A DNA stretch of 64,000 nt from Hermodice carunculata (Eukaryota; Annelida; Polychaeta; Eunicida; Amphinomidae): NCBI GenBank assembly GCA_964020975.1, contig OZ026618.1:36267038-36331037 (forward strand), read 5' to 3'. Under the pieces are notes generated by a model. It was given only the letters and a program-made list of their open reading frames with translations. It did no database searches and had not been told where the DNA came from. This document shows, in pieces, positions 24,670 to 40,925 of this stretch (position 1 is its first letter; every line of letters begins with the position of its first letter). A program made the translations under genes and the position numbers.

Positions 24670-26257
24670 GCAAATTAACATGCACCAAACGCGGGCGTAC
24701 GTGTCCCTTAATGTGGTAACAAAAAACGAACTGCTCGCAGAAAACGCCATGCACAGCTGCATTGGTAAAAAGTCTTTCCACTACATCCCCGGGCCACAAA
24801 ATGAACCCGATAGTATACAGATGACAGGGACGCATGTTGCCGTCTAGCCAACGGTGTACCTATATTTTTCTGGCTTTTAAACTAATCTGATTTGTAGTCT
24901 GAATCCACACCCAACATTTACACAACACAGCGTGCGTTTGTACTTTTTGAATGCGTACTTGATTATGTGCAACTTTTACTTTTGGACTCGATGAAAGCCT
25001 TTGACATGCATGCTACTAATTGTTTGAATGTCGTTTTGGGAAATGCAGTCGTTGAATCATTCCATTGTTTCCATGGCGTTAAACAGATCAACAACGTGTC
25101 ACCAATCTGATTTACAGTTCACATTGACCAGCGATACGCTTTGAGAAGTCTAGATTTGGGTGTCATTTTGGTCCACTGCCATCTCGGTCATTTTTTTCCA
25201 CTGGGTGCTGTAGCACATGTGGGTGATGTAATTTTAATGGCTGATGATATAACTATTGACTTGATTTCAAAAAAAAAAAAAAAAAACATTCGCTCTACAT
25301 GTTCCGAAGCGTTTTAAAGTCAATCAAATCCCAACAAATTAAAAAAAACAAAAAAAACAAAAAAACAAAAAAACAAAAAAACCAAAAAAAAAAAACACAA
25401 AAACAAAACAAAAAAAAAAACAAAACAAAACAAAAAAAAAAAAACACCAAAAACAAGACTTGAGTTAGTAGCAGTTGCACGTACGGGGATTAAACATTGA
25501 CAAGGTATTAATTCAGATGGTTGGCACATTTAAACCTTGGTAATTCTGTGGATCAGAATTCTCGGAGCCATAATGTCTCAAATGCATTAACGGTTTACAA
25601 ACACAAGTAAATATATTGATAACAGAATTAGATACTCTGTTCCTGAAACTTACAACAGGTGTAAAAAAAGTCTATAAACTGTTGTATATCTCTCCCTGGG
25701 TTTCATGCTTAGGGCCTCTCCAGTGGGAACATCGACAGTTTTCATCTTACTTCGATAAAATACAGCACGTTTCTCTGGACGATCCCATAGAGCAGCCGCA
25801 GTATATTGCTGTTATTCATGGGAAAAGATTTCTTGCTTGATGATTAGTTGGAACAATGATTCATTTTTTTTTTTTTTTTTTTTTTTGGTGCGTGTAAAAT
25901 CGTACATTTTTTTACAGTGCATTTATTGTTTGCTTCTTGCTTGTGACAGGGTTCACTCTGCTACCTTTTATTCGTTGAATGTTAATGTTATTTCCTCCAA
26001 GTATAAGATTTAATGAGTACAAATTGGAACACAAGCAAGTTATGTACCCGTGTGAGTGTGTTTGTGTGTGTATGTGTGTCTGTCGGTCTGTCTGTCTGTA
26101 GGGAACGACCTTGAGCACGATGTATTTGATCATTCTGTATTATTATCACTACCCTTTATCTCCTTACGGACCACATTCTAAAGCTTTCGAAAGTGGGTTT
26201 CCGACTGGTTGTCTAATTTTCAGTTTTCTCTCTCTCTCTGTCCTGTCTGTATCTCTG

Positions 26258-26324
<67 letters not shown>

Positions 26325-26670
26325 ATATATTTCCGACAATGCGTGAAGATCTTCGGCAAGGTTCATGTAAGCTTATTCACAAGAGAACTTTGTACAAACA
26401 CAGACACAAAAAACAATTCATACATTTTTTTTTCTCATAAAAGAATTATCAAAAAAATAGAATTCGGGTGTTATTCAGAAACCTACAATTTCCCAATCAA
26501 CGAACAATTCCCGAATCTTTTCAATTGCAATATATCCAAATAGCAAACAGTGTGTAAAGACCATTGGGCTATGTTATGTTAATTATATTTCCCTCTTTTT
26601 TCCCCACCTCCTTACCATGCATGCATGTTCACAGTGCACTTTTCATACGAACACACACATACATAATGGA

Positions 26671-26752
<82 letters not shown>

Positions 26753-27426
26753 CACGCTCATGTATGTATGTATATATGTATGTATGTATGCATGCATGTA
26801 TGTATGTATGTATGTATGTATATATGTATGTATTTATGTATGTATGTATGTATGTATGTATGTATGTATGTATGTGTGTGCAGTGAATCGCAAAAAGTAA
26901 AATGATGTTTTAGCAGAACAACATATTCATTCAGCGTAGCCTTTGTGGGAAATACATTGAGTCCAGAAGTTCTTACCAGCGTTAAGTAAGAAAGGGAAAA
27001 CCCCTTCCAATTGATGAACATCGCCTTCTGTCTCGCTGTCAGGGAGAGGTGATGTAATGGGAAAAACTTCACGAAAAAAATAGTTTGATTGTCATATTGT
27101 ACTCTACGTCATCACTGATGTGCCCATTTTTCTTCATTTTCTCCCGCCAACCTGCTCATAAACTTTGGAGAAGCCAGTACAGCTACCCCCAACTCAAGAC
27201 TGTGGCACTAAAGTGTGAGAAAAATAAATCCAATACTCATGAATAGCTTTTCTAGTGTGTGTCAATTTTCCGTGTTCGTTTCTGACGATGACTTCATGAG
27301 GTGATGTTCGTAAAGCGACTTTGTTTTTTTTTTTCACAGCATTTGCTAAAGTACCATATCTGGCCTGCCACTGGTCAAGTGAGTTGCAATTTTCGCCGTG
27401 TCATGTGACGTAACGAAAAAGATTTA
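23549..27426. other. Gene-poor stretch with microsatellites
   Basis: Includes (CA)n 24637-24667, A-rich tract 25269-25452, T-run 25865-25886, (TCTG)/(TC)n 26227-26320, (AT)n about 26674-26750 and (TATG)n about 26761-26876. Frames such as 24482-24847 and 25616-25840 have no recognised similarity. Confidence 0.6.
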
Positions 27427-27430
27427 TCGA

Positions 27431-27486
27431 CACACTTTAATAAATGTCAAAACTACGGCACACTTTGATAAATGTCAAAACTACCC
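27431..27486. repeat. 28-bp tandem duplication
   Basis: Two adjacent 28-base units beginning CACACTTTAATAAATGTC and CACACTTTGATAAATGTC, differing at a few positions. A weak third partial follows. It lies about 270 bases past the stop of PLAC8 copy 3. Confidence 0.85.
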
Positions 27487-27727
27487 ATCGCATATTTTGC
27501 TAAATGTTTCTGCTGTTCTCATCAAACGATTTTAATCCCACAGTGTTGATACGCAATGTATAGGTCATTCTCTATTGGCGCCATTCACCAAATGATTCCT
27601 CGAAAGGGTCGGTACATAGTAGCTCGTTAAATGTTGTAATATGTGATTCGTTTTCTTCATCAGTAGCAGTGGGCATTTCTAGCCAAGTCACTTCTTTCTT
27701 TCTTTATATACACCATTCATTCATTAA

Positions 27728-27733
27728 TTTATT
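27728..27733 (-). promoter_or_regulatory. Likely polyA signal of PLAC8 copy 3
   Basis: AATAAA on the minus strand starting about 22 bases after the stop codon of the PLAC8 gene at 27756-28094. If used, the 3' UTR would be very short. Confidence 0.5.
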
Positions 27734-27755
27734 TCTTTCCTTTGCTAAGGATTAA

Positions 27756-28094
27756 TCATGCCCTTCCTATCGTTTGTTCTCCGGGCCCAGTGTCCTGCAC
27801 CTCCTGTGCTTCTTGAACCAATGTGCACAGAGTACAGCAGCTTGTTAACAACATGTCTTTGACGAATGTTCCTTCAATCCCTCTTTGCTCTCTAATCGCT
27901 CCACGCAAGGCTGCCTTGAAATAAATAGCTGCTATTGGAATGAGATAGAAGCAGCCATATTTGCAACAATCTTCTCCTATAGCTTCGGCGTTTTTACCAA
28001 ATGTGTAACAGGGACAAATGTAGGTAATGGCACAGATGCTAGAATTGTCGAAACAGCCAAACAGGCCGTGCTGCCACTGTCCCGCTGCCGACAT
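27756..28094 (-). CDS. PLAC8/cornifelin family cysteine-rich protein (copy 3)
   Basis: A complete 112-residue frame beginning MSAAGQWQHGLFGCFDNS. It has the core CAITYICPC, then FGKNAEAIGEDCCKYGC, a hydrophobic segment YLIPIAAIYFKAAL, IREQRGIEGTF, and a cysteine-rich tail (LLTSCCTLCTLVQEAQEVQD) ending in a short polar C-terminus. It is the most diverged of the three: the second cysteine of the N-terminal GLCGC motif is replaced (GLFGC) and the tail cysteines are spaced differently. Eleven bases upstream of the ATG is a strong 3' splice site (ttttcctttcag, ending at 28106), so the coding sequence appears to sit in one exon preceded by a 5' UTR intron; the first exon was not located. An AATAAA lies 22 bases past the stop. 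Same strand as the other two copies, about 22 kb away. Probably membrane-associated; function not shown by the sequence. Confidence 0.92.
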   Translation of the reverse strand: MSAAGQWQHGLFGCFDNSSICAITYICPCYTFGKNAEAIGEDCCKYGCFYLIPIAAIYFKAALRGAIREQRGIEGTFVKDMLLTSCCTLCTLVQEAQEVQDTGPGEQTIGRA

Positions 28095-28105
28095 ACTCCT
28101 TCACT

Positions 28106-28121
28106 CTGAAAGGAAAACATA
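28106..28121 (-). promoter_or_regulatory. 3' splice site just upstream of PLAC8 copy 3 start codon
   Basis: Minus strand reads tgttttcctttcag followed by the exon bases agtgaaggagt and then ATG. The pyrimidine tract plus CAG is a good acceptor. It implies a 5' UTR intron; the matching donor was not identified. Confidence 0.5.
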
Positions 28122-31427
<3,306 letters not shown>

Positions 31428-31516
31428 TGTATAGTCTACAATAATAAGCCGTAGTATAGTTTCATGAGGTTGGATCTTGTTTGTCGCAGAATGACCTTTT
31501 TTGTCATTAATATAAT

Positions 31517-32612
31517 TATACTCTTTTGATTTCTCGGTTTCGTTTTAATAATTTTAGAGTTTGCTTTGTGACTCGTATTACAGCATATAACAGTCCAGGT
31601 ATATTAGGTATGTGAAATCATACGGTAATGTCCTTGTTGAAATTCTTGTTCTAAGTATTTTGGTTGTAACTGAGAGTAATAAAAAGAAGTTGACAGTCAA
31701 GTACCTTTGTATTAGGATGATTAAGTTCACAAAGATACAACTTCCTTTCTGAGAAACACGGTGCTAATCGATTGGCTACAGATAGCAGTCCTGGAAAAGT
31801 AAAAAAAATATATACATATAGATACAAAGAGCACATAAGTGCGTTACAATGTATGGGCAGTACACGCATCTTCCTCTTTGATAAACACAATGTTAAACCA
31901 CTGGTTACAGATAGCAGTGCTAGAAAAGTATTAAAAAAAAAAACTTCCACAAAATACACATACATGCGTAACAACATGCAGAGTGAAAAAGGCGTCCAAA
32001 ATTACCTTCCTTAAAGACAAGTTTTTTAAAGGATTCTACCCTTGAAAATTACTCTTCAAGGATCATAGGCCTCCACATCTGGACGTACATTTCAAGCTCT
32101 CGGTCGTATTTGTCTGAAAGCCGGACGCGATTTTCATGCTCTGTAGCGTTAACGGCTTAAAGTCGGCACTGGCCTGTCCAATGGTTGGGTGCATCTCGCA
32201 GGAATACTCATCTCATTTGCTTCAATATTGCAGCCGGTACTACGAGTATATTTTCAAGGGTCTTATGGCCCGGCATACGCATGTGCTTTATACGGTATGT
32301 AGTATGTACAATTTTTATACACGAAATAAACGAATAATGAATTTTGATAACGCTTGGCCCGGCTAGTGATTTGCGCTGTAACTTTCTTGAACTCTCTATG
32401 GCCCCTTCAGAAAATGATATTAATTTCACTCTCAAACTGTCCTCTTGTTGGCTTCATGCGAAACATTAGAGGTACTTTTAGCGGGATCGTGTGGACTTGC
32501 GCCTTTATCACAGGCCAGGAATAAGTCTCCTTAAAAGAAATCCGCAAATTTAAAAATGATGGTACCTTGAAGACACGCGTTTTATGATTTTTGACTTTAT
32601 AAAAACAGTCTT
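31517..32612. repeat. Block A, first copy of the duplicated A-B-C region
   Basis: Aligns without large gaps to 38778-39892. Shared landmarks include TACTCTTTTGATTTCT at the left edge, TGTATTAGGATGATTAAGT, GTATGGGCAGTACACGCA, TTCAAGGATCATA and GGCATACGCATGTGCTTTATA. By eye most positions agree, with scattered substitutions and small indels, so the duplication is not recent. Confidence 0.9.
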
Positions 32613-32733
32613 TAAGTTTCTCAACTTCACGCTCGCCCGGCAATTTCATGCAGTACAACATACGGGCAGAATAATCCCTATCCCACTCGCTGCTACTTAA
32701 CAGCAATTGGGCAGGAAAATTCAGCACAGCCAA
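32407..32733 (-). CDS. Unrecognised exon-like frame in block A
   Basis: An open frame of 108 codons or more with protein-like composition (AQLLLSSSEWDRDYSARM, KLPGEREVEKLKDCF, SWPVIKAQVHTIPLKVPLM, RMKPTRGQ) ending in a stop at 32407. The first ATG is at 32661; upstream of that the frame is open without one, so it may be an internal or terminal exon. The 3' half recurs in the second block A (around 39680-39880) with many substitutions and broken frame, and the 5' half is absent there. No family recognised; it could be a decayed host gene or an unknown transposon. Confidence 0.27.
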   Translation of the reverse strand: MAVLNFPAQLLLSSSEWDRDYSARMLYCMKLPGEREVEKLKDCFYKVKNHKTRVFKVPSFLNLRISFKETYSWPVIKAQVHTIPLKVPLMFRMKPTRGQFESEINIIF

Positions 32734-33678
32734 GTGATAAGATTCATTAAAACAAGTAAAAAACGTTGAAATTGTAAAATAACCTTTAAGGTACGGAGTT
32801 CGAGGTAAAATGTTTACCTAAAATATTTTAATTAGGTTTTATTATTAACTCTAAAAAAAAGAGTAAGTGTATCGTAAATGCATTTTACATTGGAACTTTC
32901 TAGTTTTCACCAAAATCTAGAAATGGATCAATAGACCTTTTTTTTCCTTGAATCACCGTGCAAGCAATATAATGTAGAAAAAACTGTTAGAAGTCTCATG
33001 AATATGAATATTTTTTTTTAGCCAAAATGAACCTTTGGGTAATAGACAAAGCTTTATTGCGTCCTGTCACAACACTTTCCTCTGGAATTGTACGAATCTA
33101 CACTGCAAAGTCACTGTCTTCAGGCGTAATGCACATGACTTCAGCACACCCATACATAAACCCAGACAGCTATGAAGAGTGCCCGATGACTCATACCCGG
33201 TAGTTTATACAGTTTTGAGCCAACTGTCTTCTATATGACATATCTTCCCAGAGACTCCAACATCACACAACAGAATCAATATCATTTTTCCTTTTATCGT
33301 TATCAGTGATGTTGACTCAAGCTGAAAATGTTTTTTCCCCCTAGTTCGCATACAAAGGCCGCTTGAAACTTGCCAAGTCACTACTTTCACACTTTGCTGT
33401 TTAAAACTCTTTATGGCCTTCCAGCTAACCTGAATGAAAACATTCAGTCGACGCTTCAGAAATTTGTGTGCGCATCCTGTGTTATGTGAGGGACAATCGC
33501 AATCTACGACCATTGCTTATGTTGGGTTTGGGAGCCTAATGTATCTTGCTATCAACATCTGTGGATGTGGTGGCCATAATAGCAGGTCCTTTGTTAAAAC
33601 TCTGATCATAAGAGAATGAGCACATCAATAACAAGTCCTCACTTGGTCCCAGACTCCTAAGTTTCCATAAATAAATAA

Positions 33679-34016
<338 letters not shown>

Positions 34017-34234
34017 TGATTATTGAAATATATTTCAGGAACGGTGCAATGGTTCCAATACTTTGATTTGATTTCAGATTTGATTTCTTTATTCGCCAAA
34101 TAATCCAATATAAAGCATAATATACACAATATATGACACAAATATTGGCAGAAGGGAAAGAAGCATCTACATGCTTGTGGAACCTCCTTTATGATAAAAA
34201 TTAATACATTTACATTACAGAACACTGGTGCAAT

Positions 34235-34265
34235 ATCAGAATACATACGTACATACATACATACA

Positions 34266-34357
<92 letters not shown>
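34235..34357. repeat. (TACA)n followed by (AT)n microsatellite
   Basis: TACA units from about 34243, then about 85 bases of AT. It lies about 85 bases past the LINE tail on the minus strand. Confidence 0.95.
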
Positions 34358-34358
<1 letters not shown>

Positions 34359-34463
34359 CAAATTTTGTTAGTTACATAACATTGAACATAGATTAACTTC
34401 CTGATAGTAAAACAAACAAACACATTAGCAAAAACACACACAAGAGGATACAGGATCGAGCGA

Positions 34464-34860
34464 TCATAGTGACAGTAAATGCAATTTTAGATGACTTTTG
34501 AACACATGATAAATGTAGGTTTTAATGAGTGGTGTAATGTCATTCCAATTTTTCACACCATGATATTCTATAGAAAATTGGTTAATTTTTTTTCGGCAAC
34601 GTATTACATGTAAACTCTGACGTTGTCTTGTATAATATTTATGGATAGAACGGTTCTGTACAAACATATGTAAGCAGGCATCTGGAGATTTTGCGGTAGT
34701 GTGTTGATACATAAAAATCCCTGTTTGAAAAATATTTATCTGTTGTAGAGTCAAAATTTCCAGGTTATTGAATAATGCTTTCATTGAAGTTATGTAATGT
34801 AAGAAAGATATTCACGCTATTTTCTTTATATGCTACGAGCGCAAACGTGTTACCTAACTC
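34464..34860 (-). mobile_element. LINE 3'-terminal fragment (Jockey/CR1-type ORF2 end)
   Basis: Minus-strand frames read NIFLTLHNFNES, then ALFNNLEILTLQQINIFQTG, then NRSIHKYYTRQRQSLHV and FSIEYHGVKNWNDI, followed by a stop at 34464. This is the familiar C-terminal pattern of Jockey/CR1-group ORF2 proteins (ILT..Q.......F.Y...; Y.TR....L..; I.Y.G...WN.I). There is a frame break near 34780 and no reverse transcriptase core remains upstream, so this is a 5'-truncated dead copy. It sits inside extra block 1 of the A-B-C region. Clade beyond the superfamily is not determined. Confidence 0.75.
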
Positions 34861-35606
34861 GATAAATGTATCACACATTATGACCAGAAGTTTTGCCACT
34901 AAAGTAAATTCATATTCTTTACTATTATGGCTCAGCAATCTGTGGTCCCCTATGGACCTCTGTATCAGAAATAAATACCATAATATGAAATGTAGATACA
35001 TGCATTCCACATCATGTCAGGGAGTCATGATGACAATGCGCTGTATGATATTAGTGTTCCGCCCTTGTGGAATTTATCACCGGACAAGAATAAAATGAAA
35101 AAGAAAAAAGGAAAAGCCCTGTGAGATGCCTGTGCAATGTGGCACGGTCAGCTGAGCCTGGTATATTAATACACATACTTACTAATTGCGGTCCTTCTGT
35201 CTTGTCGTCTGTCTCACACACAATGACATGTAGAAGTAGCGTTTCTTCGAAGTATTTATAACTTTTTGCAAGATAATTTCTTGGTGATGTTGAAATAGCG
35301 GGAAGAGGGTGTGCCCTCTAAATCTGTACATTGGTGGGTTGGGTTGGGCAGGTTTGAGTGGCAGTTTCTCGGTACACTTCCCTGTAACAGAAACATTGAA
35401 ATTTGCCTGCCTATCCACGGTTACTCAATCAATATTAACGAAAAACATATTTCCTTGTACGTCACCGCTATCAGGAGTGCCTTGAAAATTGAAATGTACG
35501 ATGTCATGTACCTTTGCCCATTGGGCATAAAAAGAGAAATAAGGTAATCGTGCAAAAGTTGGACAGTTAGGGGGAGGGAGGGAGGTACGAAAAGAAAAGG
35601 GGCTGG

Positions 35607-35981
35607 AGACGAATAAATGGCAGGTAGGAATGGAAAAACAACGACAGAGTTAGAGAACAAACGAAAGAAAGAAGGAAAGGAAGAAAGAAAGAAAGAAAGA
35701 AAGAATGAAAGAAAGAAAAGCCAATGATTCCTATTGCAACAAAGATATCAGCCACAGGACTAATTATTTGGTTTAACAGCGCCTTAACAGTCCACACTAG
35801 AAAACATTATTTTGCTATATGAAACATTTATACCCCAACATTTTGCACTAAACACCCTCGTTCACCTTTATACGTTTAAATCAGCATGTGATGATTTTAG
35901 TGGCACTGCTGCACCACTTCAGTGAAAAAACAGTACAGGGACCAACACACACACACACACTCACACACACACGCACGCACG

Positions 35982-36069
<88 letters not shown>

Positions 36070-36085
36070 AATACATACATATATG

Positions 36086-36183
<98 letters not shown>

Positions 36184-36908
36184 TGTAGTGGTTTTTATAC
36201 TGTTCTTATGAATTGCATGTAGAGAAATTGGAAAAAAATACAAAAACATTTGTTTCAGGTACTTAACAGGAGGCAAAAGTTATGATTCTCCTCTGGCGTC
36301 TAATTTGGTGCCCTTGGCAGGTTAATGATTAACGTGTCACCAATCTCTTTTTGGTTTGAGGTATCCATATTTTTGATCAGTTCATTTACATTGTGTAAAG
36401 CTTTCATTGCCAGTTATCTTTTATACACCATCTAAATATTCAGCCAGGTTGGACTTATTTGGCCTTCGATTCAGAGAAGACATGGGCCGAAAATATCATT
36501 CAGAAATTTAACAAAAACAAAAAAAATACAAAACAAAAACCAGAAACAAAGAAAAAAAAAAGCAAGAGAGAAAAAAAATGTAGCCTCCTGGTAGCACTGA
36601 TTTAGGAGATTCACACAAATCCCCTAACTTGCTTCGGGAACTCCTGTAGAATTCTCACAGCCAACGTATCTAACAGTTATAATAAGCAGTTCTTGCTCAT
36701 GAATTTCCCCAGTACACCCATGTGCACGTCTAATTGAGCTCTATTTGGTGGAAGATTGCGCACTGTTCCCTTGGACGCTCCAGTGTCTGTCCTGTGTTTA
36801 AACACTCGCAAATGGGGAGTTTATACATGTATTTTCTGCCGGGTTGACAGGAAAAGGAATGAACAGCAAGCCACGCATTTTCAAGAAATTTGTTACACAA
36901 GTCTCCTA
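35607..36908. repeat. Block B, first copy
   Basis: Aligns to 39901-41160. Shared landmarks: GACGAATAA(A/G)TGGCAGGTAGGA, a GAAA tract, CAACAAAGATATCAGCCAC, CAGCATGTGATGATTTTAG, a long (AT)n, TGATTCTCCT(C/A)TGGCGTCTAA, an A-rich tract and CACTCGCAAATGGG. Both copies contain microsatellites at matching places with different lengths. Confidence 0.9.
35945..36180. repeat. (CA)n/(AT)n/(CATA)n compound microsatellite in block B
   Basis: CA units from 35945, AT from about 35986 to 36055, CATA and CA units, then AT again from about 36118 to 36180. Confidence 0.95.
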
Positions 36909-38065
36909 TGATACGCACAGGTTATCAAAGTTAAAAACTACAAAAGAAGATTTGTTTCAAAGCAAATTTGTGTGTCTACCTACAAAGACGTGTTTTCCCT
37001 GTACATTCAAACAGAAATTGAAAAATCATTATGACAGCAAACAGGACTTTTTTTTAATATGTAGCGCAATGGAAACAAACGGCAGTTAAAAAAGAAATGC
37101 CAGCGAGAAACACAGAATTCTTAATAAAAAGAGTGTCGAGTGTCAGCCTTCAAACAAGTACACTTTGAGTATAAACAACACATCCTAGTGCTGTCAATGT
37201 ATATATTTAACTGACTGCTGACGACAGATCATGGTCTGTTGTTTGGTCTATCACAAACCTGTCCAAGTCTGCTGCTGTTGTTCCTAATATGCATCATTTC
37301 AACTTCACTAATAGGGCCACACAGTGTTCAGATATTCTAGCTGAGCTCTCTAAAGAGTTGATGATGGAAGACCTGAGATATGACGACAGAGTGAAACTTC
37401 TACGCATGACAGTTTGACGATCGAGAGTTCACAATTATACTTTTCAAGTCTGTCGAATATGTGTGCGTGTAAATCAAAATTATGCAATTCTTGTTTGGGG
37501 TTCAATGGATGCATCACATCACAACCCCATAAACTAAAGTTTAAATGACACCCATACCTGGAGAAATGTTAACTTTTAAACTGTCCAAGTGCCCCTGGTA
37601 AGCCTGAATTGAAATTTAATTCTAATTTTAAAATATTCCATCTGGAATAATTTTCAGGGTATCCACCATCTAAGCTTTTCAAGAGCCCCCAAGTGACATA
37701 AATGTAACACCACCACTTTTGCCTGCGTTCCATTATGTGAAGTTTGCCAAATTTATTTTGGGTACAGACTTTCCTAGCTTTTTTTTTTAGGAAATAGTTA
37801 AACAGGATGTATTAATTTTCTGAATATAATGAGTTCATACCATTTTCAGTTCATGACGGTTGACCACAGCATGCATGTATCAATGAGTGATGCAGGTGCA
37901 CCTTTATCACTGACTAATGGGATTCACATACAGGTGTATGAAAGCTCCAGTCATCATGTCTCGATCGTGAAGAATAATGGCTAAGATGAAAGGCTATGGA
38001 ATATGGAAATTGTACTATAGTTACTCCACTGGAATTTTATAATAACAAAAAATACTTTGGTTCTA
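36909..38065. other. Extra block 2, present only in the first A-B-C copy
   Basis: About 1.15 kb between blocks B and C with no counterpart at the B'-C' junction near 41160. It contains the small open frame at 37211-37417 and otherwise ordinary AT-rich sequence. Confidence 0.7.
37211..37417 (+). CDS. Small unrecognised open frame (candidate exon)
   Basis: Sixty-eight codons between stops reading LTADDRSWSVVWSITNLSKS, NMHHFNFTNRATQC and SDILAELSKELMMEDLRYDD. The composition is protein-like, unlike the surrounding AT-rich frames, but splice sites are unclear and no family is recognised. Confidence 0.18.
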   Translation: MTADDRSWSVVWSITNLSKSAAVVPNMHHFNFTNRATQCSDILAELSKELMMEDLRYDDRVKLLRMTV

Positions 38066-38775
38066 TTCACTATATAATAAACAAATGGCATAAGTTTCAA
38101 CATTCATATGTACAAATTGTATGCACAAATTGTATTTGTACTGAGTGAACTTAGAAGCTGACCTTTCGGATGTCATTGCCTGTAGAGTAGAAATGATAGC
38201 ATAAATGGCACCAATGCCTGGCATAGGAAACTCAGAATGATGCTCACATTTTAGTCGTAGTTCTAAACAAAGCTAAAATTAAACCAGAGAATTTCGCTTA
38301 CACATCCTCTATATATTGATAACAGTTACAAATAAACAGTTTTAATGAGAGGATGCTGAAACCTGATACTGTGGAGGGTATCAATAGAGCACACTCATCT
38401 TACGTAGACAGCTTGAAAGTGACCAGCTCAAACGTGCTAAAAGGAGAAACCAAGGAGAACTAAGCTGGCTGCTTTTTACAGTGATGTAGAGCATAAATGA
38501 TAGTATAGATGGCGCCAGTGCCTGGTATAGGAAAGTCAGAATGCTGATATTCTGGTCCTATTCCCACACAAAGCTGAATTGCAACCAGGGAATTTCGCTT
38601 ACACATCATACGTGTACCGATAACAGTTACAGGTAAACAATTTAATGAGAGGATGATGAAATCGCACATTGTGGAGAGTATGAAAACAGAACCCTCAGCT
38701 AGCTTAGACAGCTTGGTTATGACCAGATTAACCCTTACCTACCTGTCACAAATTCATTGTTTTCAACGAATTAAA
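38066..38775. repeat. Block C, first copy, itself a dimer of units of about 300 bp
   Basis: Aligns to 41161-41874. Internally it has two related units (about 38183-38440 and 38480-38730), each carrying ATAAATG(A)..GGC(A/G)CCA.TGCCTGG.ATAGGAAA, AATTTCGCTTACACATC and ATGAGAGGATG.TGAAA. On the minus strand the second unit holds a 69-residue frame (38460-38669) ending SDFPIPGTGAIYTIIYALHH. The related segment is recognisable but broken in the other units. Confidence 0.85.
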
Positions 38776-38777
38776 CT

Positions 38778-39892
38778 TATACTCTTTTGATTTCTTGGTT
38801 TCGTTTTAATAAATATAGGATTGGCTTTGTGACTCATATTACAGCATATGACAGTCCACATATATAAGGTATGTAAAATCACCGGTAATGTCTTCGTTGA
38901 AATTCTAGTTCTAAGTATTTTGGTTGTGTTTGAGAGTATCAAAAAGAAATTTTACATTCAAGTAGCCTTGTATTAGGATGATTAAGTCGGCAAAGATACA
39001 ACTTCCTTTTTGAGAAACACGGTACTAAATGATTGACCACGGATAGCATTCCTGGAAAAGTAAATATATATATATAGATAATCGCAAAGGACGCACACGT
39101 GCGTTTCAATGTATGGGCAGTACACGCAACTTCCTCTTTGATAAACTAAATGTCAAACCACTGGCTACATATAGCAGTGCTAGAAAAGTTCAAAAGAAAA
39201 TAATACAAACTTCCACAATATTCACATACGTGCTTAACAACATGCATAGTGGAAAAGGCGTCCAAAACTACCTTCTTTATAGACAAGTTGTTTTTAAAGG
39301 ATTCTACTCTTAAAAATTATTCTTCAAGGATCATATGGCTCCACATCTGGATGTACATTTCAAGCTCTGGGTCGTATTTGTCTGAAAGCCGGATGCGATT
39401 TTCATGCTCTGGAGCGTTAACGTCTTAAAGTCGGCACCAGCCTGTCCAATGGTTGGGTGGAATTCGCAGGAATACTCATCTCATTTGCTTCAACATAGCG
39501 GCCGGTACCACAAGTATATTTTCAAGGCTCTTATGGACCGGCATACGCATGTGCTTTATATTGTATGTAGTATGTACAAATTTTTTTATACACGAAATAA
39601 ATGAATAATGAAGTGTAATAACCCTTGGCCCGGCTCGTGATTCGCGATGTAACTATGTTGGACTCTCTATGGCCCTTGCTGAAAATTATGTTAATTTTAT
39701 TCTTCAACTGTCCTCTTGTGGGCTTCATACGAAACATAAGATGGTACTTTTAGCGGGATTTTGCAGACTTGCCCTTTTATCACATGCCAGGAATAAGGAG
39801 ACTCCTTAACAGAAATCTGCAAATTTAAAAATGTTTGCATCCCTGAAGCCACCCATTTATGATTTTTGACTTCATAGAGGCAGCATTTAAAC
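38778..39892. repeat. Block A', second copy
   Basis: Second copy of 31517-32612, immediately following block C. Most positions agree, with scattered substitutions and short indels. It ends directly at block B'. Confidence 0.9.
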
Positions 39893-39971
39893 TAAAGCTA
39901 AAGACGAATAAGTGGCAGGTAGGAAGGGAAAAACAATGATAAAATTAGAGAACAAACAAAGGAAAGAGGGA

Positions 39972-40047
<76 letters not shown>

Positions 40048-40302
40048 AAAGTCAATGACTCCTATTGCAACAAAGATATCAGCCACAGGACTAATTATCT
40101 AGTTTAACAGCGCCTTAACAGTCCACACGAGAAAACATTCTTTTGCTATATGAAACACTTATTCCCACAACATTTTGCACTAAACACCCTCGTTCACCTT
40201 TACATGTCTTAAATCAGCATGTGATGATTTTAGTGGCACTGCTGCACCACTTCAGTGAAAATATAGTACAGAGACCAACAGACACACACACACACACAAT
40301 GT

Positions 40303-40448
<146 letters not shown>

Positions 40449-40795
40449 GTGTAGTGGTTTTTACACTGTTCATATGAATTGCATGTTGAGAAATTGAAAA
40501 ATAACACAAAAACTTGTTCCGGGTACTTTACAGGAGGCAAAAGTTATGATTCTCCTATGGCGTCTAATTTGGTGCCTTTGGCAGGTTAAGGATTAATGTG
40601 TCACCAATCCCTTTTTGGTTTGAGGTATCCATATTTTTGATAAATTCATTGCCACTGTGTACAGTTTTAATTGTCAGTTATCTTACATACACAATCTAAA
40701 TATTTGGCCAGGTTGGACTTATATGGGTTTCGATTCAGAGAAGACATTGACCTAAAATATCATTCAAAAATAAAACAAAAACAAAACAAAAAAAT

Positions 40796-40925
40796 GCAAA
40801 GAAAAAAAAAAAAAAAAAAAAAAAACCAGAAGCAAACAAAAAAAACAAAAAAACAAACAAAAAAAACAAATAAAATAAAAAAAATATATATATAAAAAAC
40901 AGAGAGAGAGAAAAAAAAATACAGC
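40796..40925. repeat. A-rich tract in block B'
   Basis: Long A runs mixed with CAAA units. Block B has a shorter counterpart near 36510-36580. Confidence 0.85.

Noticed and set aside
35881-36276. Long YIYIYI frames at this and other (AT)n tracts
   Set aside because: Any pure AT run is open in several frames; no coding content outside the repeats.
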